Source of the DNA: Liriodendron chinense | Taxonomy: Eukaryota > Streptophyta > Magnoliopsida > Magnoliales > Magnoliaceae | NCBI GenBank assembly: GCA_003013855.2 | Contig: ML058507.1 | Coordinates: forward strand, 5,952,001 to 6,016,000 | Reading direction: 5' to 3' | Length of the DNA stretch: 64,000 nucleotides | Part shown: positions 56,199-64,000 of the stretch, one piece after another | Numbering within the stretch: the stretch's first letter is position 1 | How the letters are laid out: every line of letters starts with the position of its first letter | Notes under the pieces: model-generated | The model's input: only the letters and a program-made list of their open reading frames with translations | Databases searched by the model: none | What the model was told of the DNA's origin: nothing | Made by a program: the position numbers and the translations under genes

Positions 56199-59100
56199 CT
56201 TAGCTTGTTTGAATTGTACCTATGCGGTGGAAGGCATGATGGCATTGATGAGAATGCCGGGTGTAGTATAGTGGTCTTTCATGCTTTGAGCTTGTTCCAG
56301 TTGTTTTGTGCGACTGTATTGTGGGTCATATTATAATTTGGTTGTAGTTTCAGCATTTAAAGTGACAGCATAGTGCTTGGAATGTTTTTTGTGTCCCCCC
56401 CCCCTCCTCTCCTTTGTGTTTTTCACTTTTGAGAAGGCTACAAATATACACATTTTAATATTTTCTGGGGGTTGTGTAGCCTTTAGGTGAACTGCCTAGT
56501 CTTGTTGATTGTTTTGTTCCATCTGTTGTCATGGTCGCCAAGGACTGTCAGCTCTTAAATATGGTCAATTCTGATGTTGTTCATTCGGGGCTGGTGTGGT
56601 TGAAGGAGATTTTATGATAGACTGATTCGGCAGAGGAGAAAAGGGCGATGAATTGCAGAACACAGCTCGACTTTTCACATGTTTGTAGGGAAGGGAACTA
56701 GGAAGCGACCTATCTTGCTGAGACTGGGTTTTTAGGCCCACTTTTGGGAATTTGTTCCTGCTGTTGTGATTTGGCTCTTCATTCTTTAAGAAAGTTTGAA
56801 TTCCTTGATACATGAAGAACTATAGGGCCTTGATGCATCAGGATTCCGGATGTGTAGTTTGGGAGACTAGAAGAAGCCATATGGCTAAAATCCTAGTGAA
56901 TATTCAATTCATCTATAGAAGAATCGAGCTAGGTAGTGCTACAGTGGAAGATAAGAGAAGGAAGACCCAGTTACTGGAAGAGTTCAAGAAAAGGCCGTCA
57001 AAGACGAAACTATGTGGAGACCCCTTTTAAGATAAAAAAAAGTGAAAAAGGAAGAAGAAACTATGTGGAGACAGCAATCGAGAGAAGGAGAAAACATATG
57101 CATTGTTTCATCGTATGGGCAGCACACAGGTGAATAGAATTCACACTAAGCAAGTCGGTGTAGTTAAATTTTCTGCCCATACCCTAGGCACAACTGCCCC
57201 CTGAAATGCCTAGGCGCACTCTTGGAGATTCCAGGTGCAATCTATTTCAGAAATTTTTATTAATATTATATATGTTCTATATTGATACACATTGATTTTT
57301 GAAATAGTTTTAGATCTAAAACTATTTGTCCAAAATGAAACAAAAGTAATTGTATGGTTACTATGTATTTTAAATAGAGTGACAGTTATAGATGCCACGT
57401 ACAAAAACTTATTTCTAATCAAACATTCCAATGAATCAACAGAACCTAAAATTTCAAAATTTCCCCAAATTCCCAAGCCTAGAAACCTTATTTTCATAAA
57501 ATTCCAAATTCCTCTTAGGGCCTGTTTGTTTCACCAATTACGAAAGTAATGTAGAGGAAATGGGGTGTTGGTAAGTCTGGAAAAGTCTATTGGCGGCTGC
57601 TTTTGATGCCAGTTTGTTGGGTGATTTGGGGTGCACGAAATGGATGCTACTTCTGGAATGAGAATGTTTGTGTAGGGGAGGTTGGGCGCAAAGTTAAGCA
57701 TTTAGTGTCTAGTTGGGCAGTTTTTGTTAAGCCTGCCCATGGCGGCTTTCTCTCTTGATTTTGGCTGGGTGTTGTTTTCTTTGTCCGCTTTTGCGGCCTT
57801 CTAATAAATTTGCTGTTCTCTCTCAAAAAAAAGAAAAGAAAAAGAAATAAAGAAATCAAGAAGACTTCATGAATTTATAAACAATCCAAGAAATTTGGGT
57901 GAGGTATTTTTCATAAATTAAAGCTTTATATAATAGAAATGGGGAATAAGTGCTTCAAGGAGCTTTATAAGACTGATTTCTTCTCTCAATGGTATCAAGA
58001 TACTAAAAATAACATTCTTTGAATTATCCAAAAAGGGTAGGTCACAACATTATATAGGTGGCAGCCAGGCGCACCTGGGCACAACTAAGCAAACTAGTAG
58101 GGATGGTGCTTCGCTTGGGGCTCAGGTGGCCCAAAATGCTCATGCGTGCATCTTGGTGCATGCCTAGAATGCTCATGACTACATTGGCTAGTCAACGACG
58201 TTGAGGTGGAGGAGCTGAGGGCTTGTTTGTTTTGCCGATTTCCTTGCTAATGTAAAGTAATTGTGTCATCATTACGGTTTTACCACTGCCTAACCAAACA
58301 CAAGAATTGTCGGTCAAATGTAGATGTATTTAGAGAAGTAATTTTTAATCATTGCTCTTTTTCATGTAGTTACTATGAACATCTCCAATCCAAATAGCTA
58401 CATCAATTTATTTTGATAATGATTTGACATTGAAGTAATGTAAAATTGCCAACGTTATCATTTTATTATGGATAAATCAGACAATGTAAAATTGCCATCA
58501 TTGCCGTCAAATGCAATTGTTGTTAGGAGACAAGTAATTTGTAATTATTGCTTATTTCCATTACATTACTAGGGAAATGGGCAAAACAAATAGGCCCTAA
58601 ATGATACTTATGCCAAGATTGTGGAATATTACCACAATTGTTCACTAAATAACAAGGATATAGACCCCAGACTGGATAACCTAGAGTTTAGTAAGATCTC
58701 CTGGGTGGAGATCTCCTAGGTGGAGTCAACAACATTGGAGGTCTCTATTCCAGAAGAGGAAGTGTGGAATGTGGTGGTGCTGATATGGCATCGGGGCCTG
58801 ATGGTTCCCGATAGTGTTCTTCAAAGCTTTTTGGGAGGAGAAAAAGGACGATGTCATGAACTTCATCAATGATTTTTATGATAGTGGGAAAATGGCAAAG
58901 GACTTTGGGGCTTCCTTCATAGACCTTATTGTAAAAGGAGATGGCTAGAGATCTTTTGAAAGAGATACAAAAAAGGACAGATCTTGAAAAAGACTTACAA
59001 CAACAATTATTGAGATTTTTTGGAATACATGCTTAGAAGTCCTGGTTTTGGAGTGTGTTGGAGATGATGGATGCGGGAGTGAAATCTTGTTGCAAAATGT

Positions 59101-62100
59101 TCGGTGTCGGTTAACGGGCCCCCAGAAAGTTACTTCAGTCTTTGGCGGGTCCTAGGTGATAAGACGGGACACGCTGTCCCCCTTCTTGTTTGTAATTGTC
59201 AAGGAGGTGCTTAGCAAAATGTTGGAGAGAGCAAGAGAGCAGCTTGGTAGAAGGTTTTGACATAGGCTGGAATGGCATGACTGTGATGCACATTTAGTTT
59301 GCCAACGGCATGCTATTTTCTTTGACGCTGCTGAAGAAAAAGTACCGAGCTTGTGAATTGTGATGTATCCTAAGGTGCTTTAAAGCAGTTTCAAGCTTGA
59401 AGATAAATCTCCATAAAAGCAAGATTGTGGGTGAAAACATGGAAGATCAAGTTTAAGGTCCCTGGCAGTGGTGATGGGATGTAACTTTGGCTCGTTGCCC
59501 TCAACATATCTTGGGTTGACACTATATCAGTTTCTTAACAAAATTGCTATGGATCCGGTTGTGCCTGGGATGGAAAGAAGGCCAGATGCTTGTAAAGGAA
59601 AATGTTTGTCTATAGGGGGAAGGCTAACCCTCGTCAAGGCAGCAATGGCTGTGATGTTGAAGTACCTAATGTCCTTATTCCGATCCCCAACTAAGTGTGC
59701 TAGCGAGGTTTGAGAAGACTTGACAAGTTTTTCTTTGGCTGGGCACTGAAGCAAGCAAAATGGAAATTCCATTTGTTGGAAACAAAAGGGGGTGTTCAAA
59801 CCCGCTTCCAAAGGCGTGTGGGCCTATGGCCTTCGAAGGCGAAAAATGAGGCGCTTTTAGGTAAGTGGATTTAGGGCTTGTTTGTTTTACCAATTATGAC
59901 GGTAAAGGAAAGGAAATGGGCAATGATTACAAATTATTTGTCTGGTAACATCGGTTGCATTTGACCACAATAATGGCCCCTATTACATTGTTTGGTTTAT
60001 TGAGGTAAAAATGTAATGATGGCAATTTTACATCAATGTCAATTCAACACCAAAATATACTGATTTTGATGTTTGTATTGGAGTTCCTTTGCAATACAAT
60101 GTAAGTTTGTGATTACCATTTTTTTTACCTATTATATCTACATTTGACCCATGAAATATGTGCCGAAATAGCTGTTTAATGAAATGTTGTGAAATAGTAA
60201 TGATGGCCCATTTACAGTTACTATGGAATCTGCGAAAGAAACAGTCCCTTGGCATTTTTCATCTACGAAAAAGAATGCGTTTTGGAGGGATTTGGTGAAG
60301 TATGGAAGTCGGGATGATGATAGATACATACCAACATCTTTCAGGCTGCTGGAAAGGGATTTTGTCAATCGAAGACAAATTTTGCAAGTAGTGTTGGTGG
60401 CAATTGCTAATGGCAACTCTACCAGCTTTTGGCACAATGGGTGGTGCAGAGATGCAGGCATTGAGGACTGTTTTCCCTTGCCTATTTTCCTTGGCGACAT
60501 CCAAGGAAGCCAAAGCGGTCGAGTGCTAATGAAAGGTGGGGGGAACCATATAGATCGGGGACCAGCGTTTAGAAGGAACATGACTGAGGTGGAAGAGACT
60601 GAATTCCAGGATCTGATGAGATTGCTCACTTCTTTGGTCATCGATCAAGATAGGGAGGATTTCCTGCTTTCGAGGTGGGACCCTTCTGAGTTATTCTCCA
60701 ACGGCCTGGCTAGGGAATCTAACGCTCCCCCAATAACAGTCGTCTTTACGTGGTTAACTGGCTGTGATCTCATTCTTATGGTGAACTGATTAAGTTGCTG
60801 TCATGTGACAATTGTTAATGGTTGTTGTTTGTTTCTTTAGGTGGGGGAATTGGTCAAGCATCTCTTCATGCACTGCCAATTCATGCATAAGATCTGGGAA
60901 TGGGTGCTACTTAGTTCGACATAGCCTGGCCTTCCCATTGCCCTTTTAGAGCTGCCAACTTGAACCAACTCACTCATAGAACCGGTGCAGCTCTTGGACT
61001 CTGTTGCACACAATGATTTAAATAGCACGTAGCATTTGGCCCTCTATAGCATGTCGTGTAAACTACATAGTGTATAGCATAAGCTACTCGATACTTACTA
61101 TTTTTTAATTAAAATAATAGAAAAATATGATAAAATTTACAAAATGCGTAATTTCTATGAGTTTTTTACTACGAATCTGAATCATCAACCACATAGTTTC
61201 ATGCAAAATCTGTCTCTTTGCCTTCAGACATCTCTAAGTAGTGACCTTTTTATTTATTTATTGAAACATCACAAATTCACAATATGGACCACAATTTGGA
61301 TGGGCCGGATTGATCTAAGTGCTGTATTCACGACATGGACCACAATTTCAATGGTCCGGATTGATCTAATGTAGTGCCATGTGTGATGAGGATGAGTCAC
61401 TACTATTTTAAAATAGGTGTTGAACTAGTATAGAAGAAAAACAAAAGAAGGAGGAGATTTCAGGTAGCATACGCTACCTGTACTACACTGTACGCTATGC
61501 TACATGTAGCGTACGCTATATGCCCTGTAGCTTACACTACTAGGGAGCTACGCTACCTGCATTCGCTACGAGCGCTACCAAAAACACGGGTTGCACATGT
61601 CCAAACCATCCGAGTCTACTTTATCTTCCTACCAATTGGTGCTGCTCCCAAGTTCCCTTGAATGTGTTCATTTCTAATACTTTCCTTCCTGTTGTCACCC
61701 ATCTATCTTAGCATCCTAAGTTCAGTGATGCTTGTCCTTTGAACACGCTTTTTTTGTTTTAAATTTTAAATTTTTTTATGAACATCCTATGAACTTGTTC
61801 ATTGACTGCCATCATTCTGTCACATGAAGCATTAGCTATCCTTTCGTTGTACTTCTCTTTCTTTCTTTCCTTCTTTTGGTTTTCTGAAAATCCATAATTC
61901 AAATAAGCTTGGATGTGATGTCATTGGGATGTGTTATGGCTGTAGTTATTCCAACCACTGACCCATTGTTGTACTCTGTAACTTAACTGATCTCTTTGGA
62001 CAGGGCCCCCCTCCAAAAAGAACCGAAGTGATTCAAAGACCATCTTTCCGGAAGAAGAGATCTTTCAAGAGGCAGTCAAGCCAAGTTGGCAGAGGCGAGC

Positions 62101-62328
62101 CACCAAGTTTCCTTCAGGGTGAGTTTTGTTGCTTCCACATATTTTTTTTTTTCAAAAACAAAGATCTAAAGTACATGTTCCTTCATTCTGCTCCCATGTT
62201 GTTTACTTTTAGGGGAGTCCCGTGCAAATGAGATTGAAGATATGCGGCATGTGTGCCAGTGTTTGTGCAAGATATGGACCATTGATAATTTGGATTCCAT
62301 TTCGACCTTATCCCTGGCCCAAAACTAA
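49971..62328 (+). CDS. Enhancer of polycomb-like protein (plant EPC/EPL1-type)
   Basis: Exons read with confidence: 49971-50819, 51214-52612 and 62004-62118, with a probable last exon 62213-62328 (TAA). Landmarks in order: MPSVGTRRSTRVF near the N-terminus, LRVLRSGKLLRP, a helix-rich segment FVESSWSS...RMRLSEFGHFLL, IIFGARRFIPLVSLNFSALP, ARVPKYPLDWQNEI, the EPcA-type block RPDAYISMGTDEVERALM with YDMDSEDEEWLKQLN, the end-of-exon YDYWLRKRKQKRSSLVRVFQ, then FRKKRSFKRQSSQVGRG. This matches plant Enhancer-of-polycomb-like proteins of the At5g04670 type (about 770 residues from memory). In yeast and animals EPC/Epl1 scaffolds the NuA4 histone acetyltransferase. The start could be 49971 or the in-frame ATG at 50085, which gives the familiar MPSVG. 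Exon 1 ends in phase 0 but the next exon needs phase 2, so a small exon or other donor is missed between 50819 and 51214. Coding quality is intact. Confidence 0.85.
51214..52612 (+). CDS. Enhancer of polycomb-like, central exon
   Basis: The acceptor TTGCAG at 51208-51213 is followed by C AAC TCT TGT GGG, reading NSCGVCIIFGARRFIPL before the stretch SLNFSALPSYFM. The donor CAG|GTATTA is at 52612/52613 in phase 0. It encodes the most diagnostic part, including VPKYPLDWQNEI and the MDSEDEEWLKQL acidic motif. Annotating from the first ATG in the frame would lose the conserved FGARRF region. Confidence 0.8.
54165..54339 (+). mobile_element. SINE-like element
   Basis: A tRNA-like head contains GAGTTCGATTTCC (54207-54219), close to the polymerase III B box GGTTCGANNCC. 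An A-box-like stretch lies about 40 bp upstream. A 3' tail 'ccctgacgtt' runs into A-rich sequence with G interruptions (54313-54339). No clear target duplication was assigned. Confidence 0.4.
56152..56196. repeat. (CT)n microsatellite
   Basis: About 22 uninterrupted CT units within the large intron. Confidence 0.95.
57518..57560. mobile_element. Truncated Harbinger-type MITE end
   Basis: After TTA at 57515-57517 comes GGGCCTGTTTGTTTCACCAA, the same terminus as at 58219 and 59874. After about 40 bp it runs into LINE sequence. Confidence 0.5.
57561..57850 (+). pseudogene. LINE 3' end fragment
   Basis: Reads CWVIWGARNGCYFWNENVCV then GRKVKHLVSSWAVFVKP, the usual C-terminal end of plant LINE ORF2 (W.IW..RN...F, VK..V..W). 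A 3' UTR and A-rich tail with G interruptions follow at 57825-57850. Confidence 0.75.
58219..58597. mobile_element. Harbinger-type MITE (379 bp)
   Basis: TIRs GGGCTTGTTTGTTTTGCC and GGCAAAACAAATAGGCCC, flanked by TGA and TAA, close to the 3-bp TWA duplication of PIF/Harbinger elements. The interior is AT-rich ('taatgtaaaattgccatcat'). Confidence 0.7.
58610..59873 (+). pseudogene. LINE ORF2 reverse-transcriptase fragment
   Basis: Reads in shifting frames: ASGPDGS, VFFKAFWEEKKDDVMNFIND, FIDLIVKGDG (fingers region), RRDTLSPFLFVIVKEVLSKM (the RQGDPLSP motif, with R-R-D-T), then GSLPSTYLGLTL, CKGKCLSIGGRLTLVKAAMA and YLMSLFRSPTK. These are the ordered hallmarks of plant non-LTR retrotransposon ORF2. 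The catalytic F-A-D-D region near 59300 is damaged (QFANGM). Frameshifts and stops are numerous. It breaks at a MITE inserted after LLGKWI. Confidence 0.85.
59874..60205. mobile_element. Harbinger-type MITE, inserted in the LINE
   Basis: TTA at 59871-59873, then GGGCTTGTTTGTTTTACC, similar to the element at 58219. The right end is not clear: LINE sequence resumes by about 60210. The sequence interrupts the LINE between GKWI and the WRDLV segment. Confidence 0.6.
60210..60910 (+). pseudogene. LINE ORF2 C-terminal fragment (with zf-RVT-like end)
   Basis: 188-codon open stretch with KNAFWRDLVKYGSRDDD, then VVLVAIANGNSTSFWHNGWC (the VGNG..ISFWHD.W motif), FPLPIFLGD, and LLSRWDPS. It continues near 60850 with GELVKHLFMHCQFMHKIWEW, the zf-RVT pattern (HLF.HC.....W). 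It belongs with 58610-59873 as one disrupted LINE. Confidence 0.85.
61015..61600. mobile_element. TAGCGTACGCTA palindrome-rich repeat, probably a decayed MITE
   Basis: The right half (61465-61585) is dense in GTAGCGTACGCTA, 'gctacctg' and 'gctacgagcgctac' units. The left half (61020-61100) has 'agcacgtagcatttggccc' and TAGCAT/ATGCTA units in the opposite sense. The ends are too diverged for a target duplication. 61285-61370 also repeats 'atggaccacaatttggatgg' twice. Confidence 0.5.
62004..62328 (+). CDS. Enhancer of polycomb-like, 3' exons
   Basis: Exon 62004-62118 follows CAG at 62001-62003 and reads GPPPKRTEVIQRPSFRKKRS then FKRQSSQVGRGEPPSFLQ, in phase with the exon ending at 52612. The donor GTGAGT is at 62119. 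The next possible exon, 62213-62328, keeps the frame (GESRANEIEDMRHVCQ...) and stops at TAA. The first exon is well supported. The second is weaker, because I do not recognise the sequence after RANEIED and the true 3' end may lie in another exon. Confidence 0.6.
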
Positions 62329-62656
62329 GGCTGGTTCATTCATCATGTGGATGGAATGGGAATGGGAAAAAATGGATGCTTAGAAATATTGTCCAGCAGT
62401 CCATATTCAACCTACTTGTGCGGCCCACCTGATAAGTGGACCAGACTGGTATTAATGCTAGGGCATGTTCGTGGGCCCAACCTGATGAAATAGTCCAGAT
62501 CTCACATGGGAGCTGCAATGAGATGGGCTGTGGATCCCCTTAAACCTCCGTTCGTGTGAATCTCCTTAGCTTTATTTATTTGAGAGAGATACCTTCAATT
62601 TTAAAAAGGCAAAAGCCAAAAGCAAAAAAAGAAGAAACTACAACGAGGAGGATGAT
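62329..62656. other. Sequence following the proposed last EPC exon
   Basis: The probable 3' UTR or intron. It includes 'gtgcggcccacctgataagt' type modules of the fold-back family and no further exon that I recognise. Confidence 0.4.
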
Positions 62657-62830
62657 AGACATCATTGCCCCAAACCCTTCAAAAAAAGGACATCATCGCC
62701 CCAACAGCAAAAATCACACACTAATAGTTGTACACCCAAAAAAAAAGGACATCATTGCCCCAAACCCTTCAAAAAAAGGACATCATCGCCCCAACAGCAA
62801 AAATCACACACTAACAGTCGTACACCCAAA
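62657..62830. repeat. Two-copy 90-bp tandem duplication
   Basis: 'atcattgccccaaacccttc' occurs at 62661 and 62751, and the whole 90-bp unit matches with few changes. Within each unit 'aaaggacatcatcgccccaa' echoes the start, so the unit is itself a diverged repeat. Confidence 0.85.
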
Positions 62831-63143
62831 TAACTCCTCACGTAGAATACCTAGAGGCCTAGCCTATCGTAAACCTTTATCAATCTGAAACATCTCAGCT
62901 GGAATTGCATTCCATGGACCATGGACCATGCTGAACATTGCATTCCAAAAAACTGAAGCTCCGCATTACGGCAAAGCTCTCATAAACATCCCCCAATGAT
63001 GTTGCCATTTTTATATGAGATTACTTGGCACTGAAAACTTCCTTGCTCCTCCCGAAATCTCCACATCCATCTCTACTGATCTCAATGCTGAGTTCATCAG
63101 ACTTGCACAGCTAACTCAATTAAGTGGAATTTGTGTTTATAAC
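62831..63143. other. Non-coding stretch
   Basis: I see no gene. 'ccatggaccatggaccatg' near 62913 is a short 9-bp repeat. Confidence 0.4.
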
Positions 63144-63146
63144 TAA

Positions 63147-63768
63147 GGGCCTGTTTGGTTGCAGAATCTAGATTCTAGAGAAAATTGAGATTCCAGTGTT
63201 GGAATCCAAAAATGCAGAAACTGGATTGGAAACTCAGGTTGGACTTGCTGTTTGGTTGAAAACCGTGTAATCCAAATGTTGCTTGTGGCATGGCCCACTT
63301 GGGCTTCAGATCTGCCTGAGAACTTGACCCCTGGCCTATAGTAGACAGATGGCCGGTTTAGATGACAAATAAAATTATAGTGGGCCTTGGGAAGTTTTTA
63401 ATGGTGGGCGTTCAATCAACACTTTTCCTGTGGTGTGGTCCTCTTGAGATTTAGATTGGCCACATTTTTTGTCTAATGCCCTTAATTGAGCTCTCAAAAC
63501 GGATGGACCGTGTGGATATAAAATGCATACATCATAGATGTACAACGCATACATCAAGCCTAGTGATGCTCACTTCCGCCCCTTTTCCCTTCCGTAGAAA
63601 CGACCCCCTACACCGTTTCTACTAATCCCAATTCCAACCAATTTAGGTTTCCAGGTGGAATCCTGTTTGGCTGGAATTTGCTGCCAAACACACCAGTTAA
63701 AATTGGATTCTGCTGGAATCAAGATTTTAAGCTGGAAACAGGTTTCCAGATGCCAACCAAACGGACCC
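63147..63768. mobile_element. Harbinger (Tourist)-type MITE with TAA target duplication
   Basis: TIRs GGGCCTGTTTGGTTG and CAACCAAACGGACCC are flanked by TAA at 63144-63146 and 63769-63771. The 622-bp element is too long for a simple Tourist: its middle (63270-63560) holds fold-back family modules ('ggatggaccgtgtggatata', 'gtggtgtggtcctcttgaga'), probably a nested insertion. Confidence 0.75.
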
Positions 63769-63771
63769 TAA

Positions 63772-64000
63772 GCCCCTCCATAGAAAGTCTCTTTGGATCC
63801 TTTCCAACTTATGGATTGCAACCTATTGTGCATGGGAAATGCGGAGTTGGTCAACCACCTTTTCATCCATTGCCAGATGGCGCAGTACGTATGGTGTTGA
63901 TTTCTTAAAAGCTTCAAAGTTGCATGGACTATGCCAAACTCAGTGGGGGATTTGCTCATGGCCTGGCATGGGATGAGTCTTCTAAAGAAAACTAGGACTT
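63772..64000 (+). pseudogene. LINE ORF2 C-terminal fragment (zf-RVT), cut by window edge
   Basis: Reads GNAELVNHLFIHCQMAQYVW, a stop, then VAWTMPNSVGDLLMAWHGMS, the typical zf-RVT ending of plant LINEs. It is disrupted by at least one stop and one frameshift. Confidence 0.75.

Larger units (their letters stand above)
52613..62003 (+). other. Intron of about 9.4 kb in the Enhancer of polycomb-like gene
   Basis: Donor GTATTA, acceptor CAG. It contains a SINE-like element, a CT microsatellite (56152-56196), LINE fragments, Harbinger-type MITEs and a TACGCTA palindrome block. The long minus-strand ORF at 53486-54199 runs through repeat-like DNA and has no protein features. 54340-56150 and 56200-57510 hold nothing I can classify. 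Confidence 0.7.

Noticed and set aside
62556..62888. 110-codon repeat ORF with KKGHHRPN units
   Set aside because: It is a reading of the 90-bp tandem duplication; there is no protein evidence.

Overview
This is TE-rich nuclear DNA of a land plant. It has multi-exon genes with GT/AG introns, Copia, Ty3-type and LINE remnants, hAT- and Harbinger-like MITEs, long microsatellites, and no compact operon-like coding. Many intergenic fold-back repeats carry a 'GTGGGGCCCAC ... catccatttt ... ggatggacggtgtggat' vocabulary. I associate that with magnoliid genomes (Magnoliaceae/Lauraceae), but this is inference from memory, not a search. I can support only two host genes: the 3' exons of a probable F-box/leucine-rich-repeat type protein at the left edge (about 0.8-2.0 kb), and an Enhancer-of-polycomb-like chromatin gene at 50.0-62.3 kb with a TE-filled intron of about 9.4 kb.

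Layout. 1-2 kb: end of a hAT-like MITE, then the F-box/LRR exons with a fold-back MITE in the last intron. 2-7.2 kb: non-coding, with microsatellites, a truncated MITE and short tandem repeats. 7.2-9.0 kb: a 1.8-kb non-autonomous LTR retrotransposon with a perfect 5-bp target duplication. 9.3-11.5 kb: two hAT-like MITEs, the second inside a T/G-rich, C-poor repeat array of about 1.6 kb. 13.4-14.8 kb: LTR debris. 15.2-43.5 kb: the main feature, a tandem segmental duplication of about 10.7 kb. Each copy holds a decayed Copia element on the minus strand, interrupted by a fold-back MITE in its protease region and by a gag-only LTR retrotransposon (TR-GAG type, LTRs about 2 kb) in its gag. Copy 1 later received two more insertions that look like solo LTRs of 2.8 and 4.1 kb; copy 2 keeps the intact empty sites. 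43.5-49.9 kb: fold-back repeats and gene-poor DNA. 50-62.3 kb: the Enhancer-of-polycomb-like gene. 62.3-64 kb: a short tandem repeat, a Harbinger-like MITE and a LINE fragment.

The window supports an order of events: Copia insertion; MITE and TR-GAG insertion into it (all three shared by both copies, including the TR-GAG target duplication TATAG); tandem duplication through a 5-bp AGATT microhomology; then two LTR insertions into copy 1 only, plus small microhomology-flanked deletions. No CRISPR, rRNA, tRNA or complete autonomous transposon was found. Many ORFs of 60-240 codons are chance readings through repeats.
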